Source: Novosphingobium aerophilum (GTDB taxonomy: Bacteria; Pseudomonadota; Alphaproteobacteria; Sphingomonadales; Sphingomonadaceae). Taken from it: 64,000 nucleotides of DNA. Shown here in pieces: positions 9,111-17,352 of the stretch (the first letter of the stretch is position 1; each line of letters starts with the position of its first letter). The position numbers and the translations under genes were made by a program. The notes below the pieces were generated by a model. It saw nothing but the letters and a program-made list of their open reading frames with translations, did not search any database and was not told the DNA's origin. The stretch spans positions 1 through 64,000 of the forward strand of contig NZ_JACLAU010000005.1 in NCBI RefSeq assembly GCF_014230305.1, written 5' to 3'.

Positions 9111-10256
9111 CTAGCGCCCGGCCAGCAGGGACTTGAGTTCGGCGACGCCACTGACCGCGACCGTCTCGCCGGGCTTGAGCCCGCTGGCGAGCACGGTCCG
9201 GCCGCCGCTTTCCGCCACGACCACCACCTTGCGCGGCGCGAACCGACCGGCGGCGTGGACGAAGACTTGGTCGGCATCGTCCATCCGGGTGACCGCGCCG
9301 GAGGGGACGCTGACCCCCGCGCGCGCCGGTCCGGCCGGATCGCTGATCACGGCGCTGACGCCCTTGCCCGGGATGAGCCCGGCGGCCGCGCCGAGACTGG
9401 CCCGGGCCATCACGGCGCGGGTCTGGGGATCGAGCGAGGGACTGACCGACAGGATGCGCCCCGATCCGGCAGGACTGGTGGACCCTGGCGGCAGGACCGC
9501 CACGGTCATGCCGGGGCGGACCTGGGCGGCGAGCCGTTCGGGAATCTGCAGGTCGAGCGCCAGGGCGGCATCGTTCTCGATCACGAAGGGTGCGGCGCTG
9601 GCCGTGCCGACGGGCGCGCCCGGGTCGATGGTCACGCTGGCCACCCGTCCGGCGATCGGCGCGCGCAGCGTCACTGTCCCGTCCCGGCCGGCCCCGGCCA
9701 GGCCCAGCAGGCGGCGGTTCTCGCGGCTGGTGGCCTCGGTCCGGTGCAGCGCGGCACGGGCTTCGTCGGCGCGAACCCCGGCGATCACGCCTTCGCGGGC
9801 GAGGGTGTCGAGCCGGGCCGCCTGGTTCCGGGCAAAGGCCAGGTCGGCCTCGGCTCGGGCGAGCTCGGCCCCGAACTGGATCGTTTCGGGCGCGCGGACC
9901 ACGGCGAGGGCTTGCCCGGCAGTGACCTGCTGGCCCGGCGTGACGAGCACGCGCAGCGCCGTGCCGGCAAAAGGCGAGGTCACCGCCACCCGGGCCTCGG
10001 GCGGCAGGGTCACCATCCCCGGGACCGTGCCCACGGGCACGCTCTCGGCCGCCCGGGCCGGTTCGAGGCGGATGCCCAGCCGCTGGATCTGTGCGGCGTC
10101 GAGCTGCCCTGCGGGCCCGGTCGCCGGAGTAGGGGGCGGGACCTGATCCGGCCGCGACGACAGCGCCCAGTAGGCGCCGCCGCCGACCAGCAGCAGGACA
10201 AGGGCCATCGCGAGGGCACGCGGATCTGGGGAATGCGAGGTCATCGGGATGCCCAT
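9111..10256 (-). CDS. RND efflux periplasmic adaptor (CzcB/CusB-like)
   Basis: A 381-residue membrane fusion protein. One membrane segment or signal anchor lies at about residues 16-33 (ALAMALVLLLVGGGAYWAL), then the lipoyl/barrel half TSPFAGTALRVLVTPGQQV, a coiled-coil hairpin (FGAELARAEADLAFARNQ...), the second lipoyl half LRAPIAGRVASVTIDPG, and a C-terminal barrel and membrane-proximal domain. This order is standard for adaptors. It is the first gene of the efflux operon. Two in-frame starts are possible (10256 and the Met five codons in); neither has a good ribosome binding site. The dyad at 10268-10285 just upstream is a likely control site. Confidence 0.9.
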   Translation of the reverse strand: MGIPMTSHSPDPRALAMALVLLLVGGGAYWALSSRPDQVPPPTPATGPAGQLDAAQIQRLGIRLEPARAAESVPVGTVPGMVTLPPEARVAVTSPFAGTALRVLVTPGQQVTAGQALAVVRAPETIQFGAELARAEADLAFARNQAARLDTLAREGVIAGVRADEARAALHRTEATSRENRRLLGLAGAGRDGTVTLRAPIAGRVASVTIDPGAPVGTASAAPFVIENDAALALDLQIPERLAAQVRPGMTVAVLPPGSTSPAGSGRILSVSPSLDPQTRAVMARASLGAAAGLIPGKGVSAVISDPAGPARAGVSVPSGAVTRMDDADQVFVHAAGRFAPRKVVVVAESGGRTVLASGLKPGETVAVSGVAELKSLLAGR

Positions 10257-10267
10257 GCCGGAGGAAG

Positions 10268-10304
10268 CTGACAGGAACTTGTCAGTTTAGCGCTGTATTG
10301 TCAG
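10268..10304. promoter_or_regulatory. Dyad plus direct repeat between efflux operon and response regulator
   Basis: CTGACAGGAACTTGTCAG at 10268-10285 is an inverted repeat with 6-base arms (CTGACA/TGTCAG), and TTGTCAG occurs again at 10298-10304, 19 bases after the first copy. OmpR-type regulators bind repeated half-sites; the known CusR-type box is made of TGACAA and TTGTCA halves, which these resemble with wider spacing. It sits 12 bases upstream of the adaptor start and 65 bases upstream of the regulator start. Confidence 0.55.
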
Positions 10305-10368
10305 GTTCGTGGTCTGGCAAACGCAGGTCCCAGGAAACCCCCGGAGATCGGGCAGGCAAGGAGCGAAA

Positions 10369-11025
10369 TTGCGCATTCTGCTGGTCGAGGATGACGAACA
10401 ACTCGCCCTGCGCCTGTCGGAGCGGCTGCGCGGGGCGGGTTTTGCCGTCGATCACGCCGCCGCCCGGTGGGAGGGCGAGGCCTGGCCCGACATGGACAAG
10501 CTTGCGGCAGTGATCCTCGATCTGGGGCTGCCCGACGGCAGCGGGCTGGACCTGCTGCGGTTCTGGCGCCAGCGCGCGGTGGCGTGCCCGATCCTGATCC
10601 TGACCGCGCGGGGATCGTGGCAGGACAAGGTCGAGGGGTTGAACCTTGGCGCCGATGACTTCGTGGTGAAGCCAGTGCGGTTCGAGGAGCTGCTGGCGCG
10701 GCTCCATGCGCTGTTGCGGCGGCAGGGCGGGGCCCGGGCCGGGGCGCTCGAGACGGCCGGGGTGCGGCTTGACCCGGTGAGTGGCGCGGTCGATTGCGAG
10801 GGGCGTCCGATCGATCTGAGCCGGCAGGAGTTCCGCCTGCTGCACCTGTTCCTGCGCCATCCCGGGCAAGTGCTGTCCCAGTCCGATATCGTCGAGCATC
10901 TCTATGACCTGGACACCCAGCGCGACATGAACGCGGTCGAGGTGCTGGTCTCGCGGCTGCGGCGCAAGATCGGAGCCGAGCGGGTCCGGACCCTGCGCGG
11001 GCTGGGCTATCGGTTCGGCGGATGA
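10369..11025 (+). CDS. OmpR-family response regulator of the metal efflux system
   Basis: A 218-residue DNA-binding response regulator. I choose the TTG at 10369 because AAGGAG (10358-10363) stands 5 bases before it and the protein then begins MRILLVEDDE exactly as the family does; a longer reading from 10309 adds 20 unrelated residues. The receiver domain has D8/D9, phosphoacceptor D51 (VILDLGLPDG), T79 and K101 (FVVKPVR). A winged-helix domain follows (about 125-218), ending RTLRGLGYRF. It overlaps the sensor kinase by 4 bases. Divergence from the RND operon suggests it activates that operon upon metal stress. Confidence 0.92.
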   Translation: MRILLVEDDEQLALRLSERLRGAGFAVDHAAARWEGEAWPDMDKLAAVILDLGLPDGSGLDLLRFWRQRAVACPILILTARGSWQDKVEGLNLGADDFVVKPVRFEELLARLHALLRRQGGARAGALETAGVRLDPVSGAVDCEGRPIDLSRQEFRLLHLFLRHPGQVLSQSDIVEHLYDLDTQRDMNAVEVLVSRLRRKIGAERVRTLRGLGYRFGG

Positions 11026-12389
11026 GCGAGCCACGCCCGAGCTTGGCCCGCCGCTGGGGCTGGAACAGCCTGCGGCTGCGCCTGCTGCTGGCGATCGCCG
11101 CCTGGGTGGTGGTGGGGATCGGCGGGATCTGGATCTCGGCGGTCAGCCTGTTCGCCCGGCATGTCGAGCAGGGCTATCACGAGGAGCTTGAGGTCCACGT
11201 CCGCGAGCTGGCCGGGCTGATCCGGCTGCAGCCGGACGGGACCCCGGTGTTGACCCGGCCGCTGTCCGATCCGCGCTACCTGGTGCCGATGTCGGGCTTC
11301 TACTGGCAGGTCAACGTCGATGGGCACGCCCCGCTGCGCTCCCGGTCGATGCGGCGTGGCGAGCTGGATGAGCAGGTCGCCCATTCCGCCGAGGTGCTGC
11401 ACCGGATCGACAAGGGGCCGAGCGGCCCGGCGATCACCTATGGCTTCGTCGCGAAGGGGCCGCAGGGGCAGGACGTGCACTACATGATCGCGACCGACCA
11501 GCGCCTGCTGGACGCGACCATCGCCGACTTTACCCGCGATCTCACGGTATGGCTGGCCGGGCTGGCCGTGACCCTGCTGCTGACCGGGGCGGCGGTGGTG
11601 CTGTTCGCGTTCGAACCGCTCGACCGTCTGGCCCTGGCGATCGGCCGCCTGCGCCGGGGCGACCGGGCGGCCCTGAAGGGCAAGCTCCCCTACGAGATCG
11701 CGCCGCTGGCCGACGATCTCAACGCCTACATCGCCCACAACGCCGAAATGGTCGAACGCGCCCGGGTGGAGGCCGGCAACCTCGCGCACAGCCTGCGCAC
11801 GCCGCTGGCAGTGATCATCGATGAGGCCGAGCGCCTCTCCCGCGACCCGCGGACCGCCGGTTCCGCCCAGGTCCTGCTGGATCATTCGCAACGCATGGCG
11901 CAGCAGATCGAGCTGCGGCTCGCCCGGGCGCGCGCGGCGGTGAGCGGCGCCCTGCCGGGGGCGGTGAGCCGGATCGACGAGGTCCTGCCCTCGATCCTGT
12001 CCGCCCTGCAGCGGCTCCATCCCGGGATCCGGTTCGACCTGACCCAGCCGAGCGACGACCCGGCGACCCTGCCGATCGATCCCACCGACCTGACCGAGCT
12101 GCTGTCGAACCTGATCGACAATGCGGGGAAATGGGCGCGCGCGCGGGTGACGGTGACCGTCACCGCCAACGCCGCAGGCGGGGTCGTGACGATCGTCGAC
12201 GATGGTCCGGGCCTCACCGCCGAACAGCGGGCGATGGCGGGTGAACCGGGCTTGCGGTTCGATCCCGCTCGCCCCGGCTCCGGGCTGGGGCTGGCGATCG
12301 CTCGCGATCTTGCCCAGGCCCATGGCCTGAGCCTGACCTTGTCCGATCGCTCGGACGGGCTGGCCGGACTGCAGGTCCGCCTGGCCTAG
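11022..12389 (+). CDS. Sensor histidine kinase of the metal efflux system
   Basis: A 455-residue membrane kinase. Membrane helices at about 20-43 and 174-198 enclose a periplasmic sensor domain of roughly 130 residues. A HAMP-like linker leads to the phosphoacceptor H256 in NLAHSLRTPLAV. The ATPase part has the N box (LLSNLIDNAGKW), G1 (VDDGPGL) and G2 (GSGLGLAIARD). Its ATG overlaps the regulator stop, ATGA at 11022-11025. The sensor shows no obvious His/Met cluster, so the sensed metal cannot be read off. At the 3' end its TAG lies in CTAG (12386-12389), which is also the stop of the convergent gene. Confidence 0.92.
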   Translation: MSEPRPSLARRWGWNSLRLRLLLAIAAWVVVGIGGIWISAVSLFARHVEQGYHEELEVHVRELAGLIRLQPDGTPVLTRPLSDPRYLVPMSGFYWQVNVDGHAPLRSRSMRRGELDEQVAHSAEVLHRIDKGPSGPAITYGFVAKGPQGQDVHYMIATDQRLLDATIADFTRDLTVWLAGLAVTLLLTGAAVVLFAFEPLDRLALAIGRLRRGDRAALKGKLPYEIAPLADDLNAYIAHNAEMVERARVEAGNLAHSLRTPLAVIIDEAERLSRDPRTAGSAQVLLDHSQRMAQQIELRLARARAAVSGALPGAVSRIDEVLPSILSALQRLHPGIRFDLTQPSDDPATLPIDPTDLTELLSNLIDNAGKWARARVTVTVTANAAGGVVTIVDDGPGLTAEQRAMAGEPGLRFDPARPGSGLGLAIARDLAQAHGLSLTLSDRSDGLAGLQVRLA

Positions 12390-13162
12390 ATCCGGGCGGC
12401 GAGGTCGCGGATCAAGGCGAAGGCTTGGGCCGAGGGGCCGGTCGGCTGGCACTCGATCCCGATCGGACCGGTGTAGCCGTTCGCGGCGACCAGGCGCAGC
12501 ATCGCCGGCCAGTCGATCGCACCGGACCCCGGCTCGCCCCGACCCGGCGCGTCGGCGATCTGGACGTGCGCCAGCCACGGGGCGACCTGCGGCAGGACCA
12601 AAGCGGGGTCCTCCCCCTCCACCACCGAGTGGTAGATGTCATAGAGTACCCGGACGCGCAGGGAATCGACCATCTCGGCGACACGAATGCTGTCCTCGGT
12701 GGTGGAGCAGAGCACGCCGGGGTGATCGTGGCGGGTGTTGGCGGATTCGAGCAGGATCACCACGTCGAGTTCCTCGGCGATGGGAACCAGGCGCTTCAGG
12801 GCATCGGCGAAGATCCCCAACTGGACCGGGCGCTTGAGCCACGGCACCCCTCGGCCCGAGGTGACCACCACGTTGCGGCAGCCCAGCGCCAGCGCGTTCT
12901 CGGCGGCCTGGCGGAAGGTGGTGCAGAACCCTTCGTGCGTGGCCGGATCGACCAGTTGCGTCAGGTAATCGGCGACCGTGCTGATCAGTGTGACACCATG
13001 GCCATCGAGCGCCTGGCGGATCGCCGGCAGGTCGCGATCCTTGAGCAGGAACAGCTCGACCTTGCGAAAGCCCGCCGCCGCCGCCGCGGCGATGCGGGCC
13101 TCGATGCGGTCACCCGCTTCGTGAAAGCCATATTCGAGGTTCACGGACAGTTCGAAGGGCAT
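12386..13162 (-). CDS. Hydroxypyruvate isomerase-like TIM-barrel sugar isomerase/epimerase
   Basis: A 258-residue protein of the xylose isomerase-like (AP endonuclease 2) superfamily, close to hydroxypyruvate isomerase in length and plan. Candidate metal ligands are E139 (VVILLES), D175 and H178 (LYDIYH), H199 or Q201 (AHVQIAD) and E237 (GIECQP). The start MPFELSVNLE at 13162 is chosen over a long upstream reading that only shadows the GMC gene. It begins 41 bases after the GMC oxidoreductase stop, so both are probably cotranscribed from the operator region at 14868-14942. It may act on an oxidised or 3-keto sugar; the substrate is inferred. Confidence 0.8.
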   Translation of the reverse strand: MPFELSVNLEYGFHEAGDRIEARIAAAAAAGFRKVELFLLKDRDLPAIRQALDGHGVTLISTVADYLTQLVDPATHEGFCTTFRQAAENALALGCRNVVVTSGRGVPWLKRPVQLGIFADALKRLVPIAEELDVVILLESANTRHDHPGVLCSTTEDSIRVAEMVDSLRVRVLYDIYHSVVEGEDPALVLPQVAPWLAHVQIADAPGRGEPGSGAIDWPAMLRLVAANGYTGPIGIECQPTGPSAQAFALIRDLAARI

Positions 13163-13203
13163 GGTCGGGGTCCTGTGGGAGGAAAGGAAGGCGAGGCGCC
13201 GGG

Positions 13204-14820
13204 TCAGGCCCGTTGGTCGGCCATGATCAGTTCGGCCGCCCGCTGGGCAACGGCCATGGCCGGGCCATTGGTGTTGCCCGAGACCGGGGTCGGCATGATC
13301 GAGCAATCGACCACCCGCAGTCGGTCGATCCCGTGGACCCGGCAGCGCGGATCGACCACCGAGGTCGCGGGATCGGTGCCCATGCTGCAGGTGCCGGTGC
13401 CGTGAAGCCCGGTTTCGACCATCTTGGCCAGCTCGGGCAGGATCGACTCGTCCCCGGTGACCTGGGCGCCGGGCATCCGCTCGGCCCCGATGTACCGGGC
13501 GAGGGCCGGGGACGCGGCGATGCGGCGGAACAGGTGGAACAGCTCCAGCGCCTTCTGCCGGTCGTAGGGATCGCTCCAGATGCCGGTATCGATCAGCGGC
13601 GGGGTGCGGATGTCGGGTGAGGTGAGGGTGACCGACCCCCGGCTGCGCGGGCGCAGGTGATAGCCCGAGAAGGTCAGGCCGGGCCTTGCGGTGATCGGGC
13701 TGCCGGGGCGCTCGGCCATCTCGTTGACGGTGCGCATCGCGAAGGGGGCTGCCGCCACCTGGAAGTCGGGCCAGTCGGGGCGTCCTTCGCTCGAGACCAG
13801 GCCAGTCAGCGGCAGGCCGACCCGGGCGAGGGGGCCGGTGCGGGTCAGGGCATAGCGCAAGGCGTTGCGATAGAGGCGCCAGCCGATGAATTCGCGGTTG
13901 GTGCCGGGATGGTTGTGCAGATCGAACGAAAGGCCGAACTTCTGGTGATCCGCCAGGTTCCGGCCGACGGCGGGGCTGTTCCGCCGCACGTCCACGCCCA
14001 GCGCCTGCAGCGCGGTGCCGGGGCCCACGCCCGAAAGCTGGAGCAGTTGCGGCGAACCGTAGACACCGGCGCAGACGATCACCTCGCCCGCGGTGTGAGT
14101 GACCTCCTGCCCGCCACGTTCGCACAGCACGCCGGTGGCCCGCCCCTCGGTTATCAGCACCCGGCGCACCGCGGTCTCGGTCGCGATCGTCAGGTTGCGG
14201 CGATTGCGGATCGGCTGGACAAAGGCGGTGTAGCTGGTCTCGCGCTGGCCCCGGCGGTCGACCGTGTACTGGGTCCGTCCGACGCCGGTGATCCCCGGAG
14301 CCGTGATGTCCGGGACCCAGGGCATACCCGCTTCGCCGAAGGCCGAGACAAGCGCATCGAACACCGGCGACCGATAGGTCGACGGGGTGATCTGCACCTC
14401 GCCGTCACGCCCGCGGCCGGGATGGCCGTCCACGTCGCGATAGCTTTCGATCGCGCGGTAGCAGCGGGCGATCTCATCCCAGCCCCAGCCGGTCAGGCCC
14501 TGCGCCGCCCAGCCATCGTAGTCGGCAGGCATGCCGGGCAGGTACCAGGTGCCGTTGATCGAGGAGGATCCCCCCAGGCCCCGGCCATAGGCGTGCATCT
14601 CCTTGCGCATGCCCGGCTGCTGGACCGATGGATAGGACCGGAAGTAGGCCGGGTTGCCCATGATCTTCACGAAGCCGCCGGCCATCTTGATGAAGGGATG
14701 CTGGTTGTCGCCGCCGTCCTCGATCAGGAGCACGCGCGTGCGGTCGTCCGCGCTCAGGCGGTTGGCCAGGACGCAGCCGGCCGAGCCCGCGCCGACAATG
14801 ATGTAGTCAAACTCCGCCAT
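13204..14820 (-). CDS. GMC-family FAD oxidoreductase (choline dehydrogenase-like)
   Basis: A 538-residue flavoprotein. The N-terminus carries the Rossmann motif YIIVGAGSAGCVLANRLS (6-23), then the GMC signature GLGGSSSINGTWYLPG, and a C-terminal catalytic stretch with LHGTGTCSMG, VVDCSIMPTPVSGNTNGPA. The His in HGTGTC corresponds to the catalytic His of choline dehydrogenase-like enzymes and the NTN Asn follows. No signal peptide is seen, so it is cytoplasmic. GGGAGAGC precedes the ATG directly. It is divergent from the first C-glycoside deglycosidase operon, sharing a control region, which suggests that it oxidises the sugar moiety of a glycoside or its alcohol product. Alternative: an aryl- or polyol-alcohol dehydrogenase. 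Confidence 0.88.
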   Translation of the reverse strand: MAEFDYIIVGAGSAGCVLANRLSADDRTRVLLIEDGGDNQHPFIKMAGGFVKIMGNPAYFRSYPSVQQPGMRKEMHAYGRGLGGSSSINGTWYLPGMPADYDGWAAQGLTGWGWDEIARCYRAIESYRDVDGHPGRGRDGEVQITPSTYRSPVFDALVSAFGEAGMPWVPDITAPGITGVGRTQYTVDRRGQRETSYTAFVQPIRNRRNLTIATETAVRRVLITEGRATGVLCERGGQEVTHTAGEVIVCAGVYGSPQLLQLSGVGPGTALQALGVDVRRNSPAVGRNLADHQKFGLSFDLHNHPGTNREFIGWRLYRNALRYALTRTGPLARVGLPLTGLVSSEGRPDWPDFQVAAAPFAMRTVNEMAERPGSPITARPGLTFSGYHLRPRSRGSVTLTSPDIRTPPLIDTGIWSDPYDRQKALELFHLFRRIAASPALARYIGAERMPGAQVTGDESILPELAKMVETGLHGTGTCSMGTDPATSVVDPRCRVHGIDRLRVVDCSIMPTPVSGNTNGPAMAVAQRAAELIMADQRA

Positions 14821-14867
14821 GCTCTCCCGGCACCTTGCTTGATTCCGGCGCAGGATGCCCCCGCATA

Positions 14868-14885
14868 TCCGAATTCGTATTCTGG
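14868..14885. promoter_or_regulatory. Operator-like palindrome upstream of the GMC gene (weaker copy)
   Basis: TCCGAA-TTCGTA-TTCTGG has the GAA-N6-TTC core and A/T flanks of the motif found at 14923-14942 but imperfect outer arms. It lies 48 bases upstream of the GMC oxidoreductase start. Assignment rests on similarity to the better copies. Confidence 0.4.
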
Positions 14886-14901
14886 TTTTTCAGCACGAGG
14901 C

Positions 14902-14942
14902 TTGACCGCCTGTCAAGTCGTTATTAGAACCAGCCTTCTAAT
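14902..14942 (+). promoter_or_regulatory. Promoter with overlapping 20-bp perfect palindrome before deglycosidase operon 1
   Basis: TTGACC at 14902-14907 could be a -35 box; 17 bases further begins the -10 region, which is covered by the perfect dyad ATTAGAA-N6-TTCTAAT at 14923-14942. An AT-rich 20-bp dyad in such GC-rich DNA is notable. Similar dyads occur at 25545, 30740, 19705, 22731 and 35218. Overlap with the -10 region suggests a repressor site. Confidence 0.65.
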
Positions 14943-14975
14943 TATTACGTTCTGATCATCACAGGGGAGAGTGCG

Positions 14976-15356
14976 ATGCTGCCGGTCGAAAGGATCATCG
15001 GGGAGGAAGGCCTGACCGCCAGCTCAGGCGGCCTGCGCCTGGCGATGCGGCTGCCGTGGTATCGGTCGCTGCCGTTCTCCACGGTCGAGGTCGGCGCCCT
15101 GGCGATCGACGGCAATCCGGTCGACCTGTCCGATGCCGCCATCGCCTTCGATGGTGAGCAATGGCCTCTCGCCGCCAATGGCGAGCAGACCAACACCTTC
15201 TGGTTCGTGCGCGACAGCGCGTTCCTCGTCGTGCCCGGGCATGACCTGGCCCCCGGCAGCGAGCACAGCGTCGAACTGACACTGTACGTCAGCCCGCCCT
15301 ACATCCCGGGCATGCGCCGCTTCAACACGCAGACCCAGAGCCTCAGCGTCAACTGA
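14976..15356 (+). CDS. C-glycoside deglycosidase beta subunit-like protein (DUF6379), copy 1
   Basis: A 126-residue beta-rich protein preceded by GGGGAGAG. The core LRLAMRLPWYRSLPFSTVEV (about 27-46) followed by ALAIDGNPV matches the pattern of the second copy at 24019 (FLGRLPYYRGLGLSMIE then VTVDGTV), and both end with a Leu-x-Pro-Gly strand and a SPPYIPG/SYLPFVP segment. Family knowledge: such small subunits pair with a TIM-barrel alpha subunit in bacterial enzymes (DgpBC, CarBC, DfgAB) that split the C-C bond of 3-keto C-glycosides. The alpha-subunit gene follows after 20 bases, which strongly supports the call. Aglycone range cannot be predicted. Confidence 0.8.
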   Translation: MLPVERIIGEEGLTASSGGLRLAMRLPWYRSLPFSTVEVGALAIDGNPVDLSDAAIAFDGEQWPLAANGEQTNTFWFVRDSAFLVVPGHDLAPGSEHSVELTLYVSPPYIPGMRRFNTQTQSLSVN

Positions 15357-15376
15357 GCGATCGAGAGGACTTGTCC

Positions 15377-16372
15377 ATGACCATTGCAAGCGGGCCGCAG
15401 GTCGGCGTCACGCTCTATTCCTTCACCAACGAATGGCTTCTGCGCCAATTCGATCTGCCGGGCCTGCTCCACGAGGTGGCGCGGCGCGGGATGGGCCCAA
15501 ACATCGAGATCATCGGCTTCCAGAGTTTCAAGGAGTTCCCCGACGTCAGCGATGATTTCGCCGCGAAATTCAAGGATATGGTGGCGGAGGCGGGGTTGAA
15601 CCCGGTGTCCTGCGCAATCAACTCCGACCGGTTCCTCAAGCCCGGCCAGCAGCCGATCGACGATGCCGATCTGGTCGAATACCACAAGCGCCAGCTGCGT
15701 TCGGCCAAGAAGATGGGCTTTTCGCTGGTGCGCTACCAGTTCGCCCTGCCGGTCCACCTCCTGCCCGAAATCGCGCCCTATGCCGAGGAACTGGAGATCC
15801 GCATGGGGGTCGAGGTTCACGCCCCGATGTGGGCCGGGCATCCGGCCGTGCAGGCCTATGGCGAGATGTACGACAAGCTGAACACCCCGGTGCTGGGCTG
15901 GATTCCCGACTTCGGCGGCACCGCCAGCCGGATTCCCGAATCGATGCTCGACGCGGCGCGCCGGGCCGGGGCGGCGGAAAGCCTGCTCGACAAGCTGAAG
16001 GAGGTCTGGTGCGAGGACGGGATGAGCCACGAGAAGGCCGGGCGCCTGCGCGAATGGGCGCTGGCCAACGGCCACGCCCCGGCGCACATCCAGGCCGCCT
16101 CGCTGGCCTTCTTCATCCTGTCGAACCACGATCCCAGGAGCTGGGCCGCGCTGGTTGACCGCACGATCCACATCCACGGCAAGTTCTATGGCGTCAGCGA
16201 GGACCTGGTCGAGGAGGCGATCGACTATGAGACCATCCTGCCGCTGTTCCGCGACGGCGGTTTCACCGGCACGCTGGTCAGCGAATGGGAAGGCCACGCC
16301 TACGATGCGCGCGATGCCTTCCTTCAGGTGGAGCGGCACCAGGCGATGTGCCGGCGGATCTTCGCGACCTGA
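15377..16372 (+). CDS. C-glycoside deglycosidase alpha subunit-like TIM barrel, copy 1
   Basis: A 331-residue xylose isomerase-like barrel. The ATG at 15377 has AGGA seven bases upstream and is preferred to the TTG at 15371. Candidate metal ligands are E146 and H148 (GVEVHAP), D178 (IPDFGG), H265 or H267 (HIHGKFYG) and E303 (SEWEG). The blocks EVHAP, HGKFY and SE-x-EG recur in copy 2 (24408). In characterised deglycosidases this subunit holds a divalent metal and, after 3-oxidation of the sugar, catalyses elimination that frees the aglycone. It forms an operon with the beta subunit and is closed by a strong terminator. Alternative: a 3-keto O-glycoside lyase or epimerase of the same fold. Confidence 0.8.
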   Translation: MTIASGPQVGVTLYSFTNEWLLRQFDLPGLLHEVARRGMGPNIEIIGFQSFKEFPDVSDDFAAKFKDMVAEAGLNPVSCAINSDRFLKPGQQPIDDADLVEYHKRQLRSAKKMGFSLVRYQFALPVHLLPEIAPYAEELEIRMGVEVHAPMWAGHPAVQAYGEMYDKLNTPVLGWIPDFGGTASRIPESMLDAARRAGAAESLLDKLKEVWCEDGMSHEKAGRLREWALANGHAPAHIQAASLAFFILSNHDPRSWAALVDRTIHIHGKFYGVSEDLVEEAIDYETILPLFRDGGFTGTLVSEWEGHAYDARDAFLQVERHQAMCRRIFAT

Positions 16373-16388
16373 TCTTCGGGGGATCACG

Positions 16389-16428
16389 CACAAAGGGCCC
16401 GGTGGCATTGACCACCGGGCCCTTTGTG
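16389..16428. terminator. Strong hairpin terminator between convergent genes
   Basis: Perfect 17-bp inverted repeat CACAAAGGGCCCGGTGG (16389-16405) and its complement (16412-16428) with a 6-base loop, followed by TTT. It lies between the deglycosidase operon (plus) and the esterase gene (minus) and the A/T-rich stem base lets it work in both directions. Confidence 0.85.
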
Positions 16429-16445
16429 TTTCCCGGACGCCTGGA

Positions 16446-17327
16446 TCAGTGGCGCTTCAGCCAGGCCAGGTACTGGCCGATCCACAAGTCACTGGTGTTG
16501 CCGTTCGGACGCATGCCGAAGCCGTGCGATCCGCCCGCATAGAGGTGGAACTCGACCTTGGGGCTCTCGTTCAGCCACCCGCTGAGCAGGGTGAGTTTGC
16601 CCTGCTGGAACAGCGGGTCGTCGGCGGCGATCGCCAAGAACAGGGGCGGGCGCGGGCCGGGCTTCACCGGCTGCGTCATGGGCGGATACAGCAAGGCGAC
16701 GCTGTCGAGCCGGCCCGCCGCCTCGGGGCTGGTCTCGATCAGCCGGATCGCCGTGCGCGATCCGGCGGAGAAGCCGATCACTCCGATCCGGGCCGGATCG
16801 ACCTGCCAGTCGGCGGCATGGCTGCGGACATGGGCGAGGGCCGTCGCCAGGTCCTCGACGGCTGGGGGATGGTCGGCCAGCTCGCCTTTGCCCAGGTTGG
16901 CGAACAGCTTCATCGTGTCCGCCAGATAGGCCGGAATGTCTGGCGCCGTGGCCACGGTGCGGTACTTGAGCACGAAGGCCGCATAACCTTCCGCAGCCAG
17001 CGCCTCGGCCACCCGGAAGCCCTCGCTGTCGATCGAGACGAAGCGATAGCCGCCGCCCGGAACGACGATCACCGCCCGGCCGTTGCGCTGGCCCGGCGGG
17101 GGGAGCACCGGGTAAAGCGCAGCGCCGGTGACGTTGCGCACGCTCACCTGATCGACGAAGGCTTCCCACTGCTCGGCCCCTGCGCCCGTGCCAAGCTCGA
17201 TCGCCGGTCGCAACGAGGCGGTGGTCGGCACCACCCTGAAGGCCGGCGGCGGCGCGGTTTCGGCGGCCTGGGCCGGCATCGTCATGGCGAGGCTCAGCGC
17301 CGCACCCAGCAGCAGGGATTTGATCAT
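16446..17327 (-). CDS. Secreted alpha/beta-hydrolase, acetyl-xylan esterase/BD-FAE-like
   Basis: A 293-residue hydrolase with signal peptide (MIKSLLLGAALSLAMTMPAQA, about 1-21). The oxyanion stretch VIVVPGGGYRFVSIDSEG, the nucleophile elbow IGFSAGS, and the final GGSHGFGM containing the catalytic His are those of the family that includes bacterial carbohydrate and feruloyl esterases. Acting in the periplasm, it could remove acetyl or phenolic acyl groups from plant glycosides. It is followed (upstream on this strand) by a TetR gene with only 25 bases between, so the two may be cotranscribed. Confidence 0.85.
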   Translation of the reverse strand: MIKSLLLGAALSLAMTMPAQAAETAPPPAFRVVPTTASLRPAIELGTGAGAEQWEAFVDQVSVRNVTGAALYPVLPPPGQRNGRAVIVVPGGGYRFVSIDSEGFRVAEALAAEGYAAFVLKYRTVATAPDIPAYLADTMKLFANLGKGELADHPPAVEDLATALAHVRSHAADWQVDPARIGVIGFSAGSRTAIRLIETSPEAAGRLDSVALLYPPMTQPVKPGPRPPLFLAIAADDPLFQQGKLTLLSGWLNESPKVEFHLYAGGSHGFGMRPNGNTSDLWIGQYLAWLKRH

Positions 17328-17352
17328 GGGGGGCCTTCCGGGTCGGGTCAGG

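Noticed and set aside
7815..10271. 818-codon plus-strand frame opposite the RND genes
   Set aside because: Composition dominated by Arg, Gly, His, Asp with no family features; the minus strand holds clear pump and adaptor genes.
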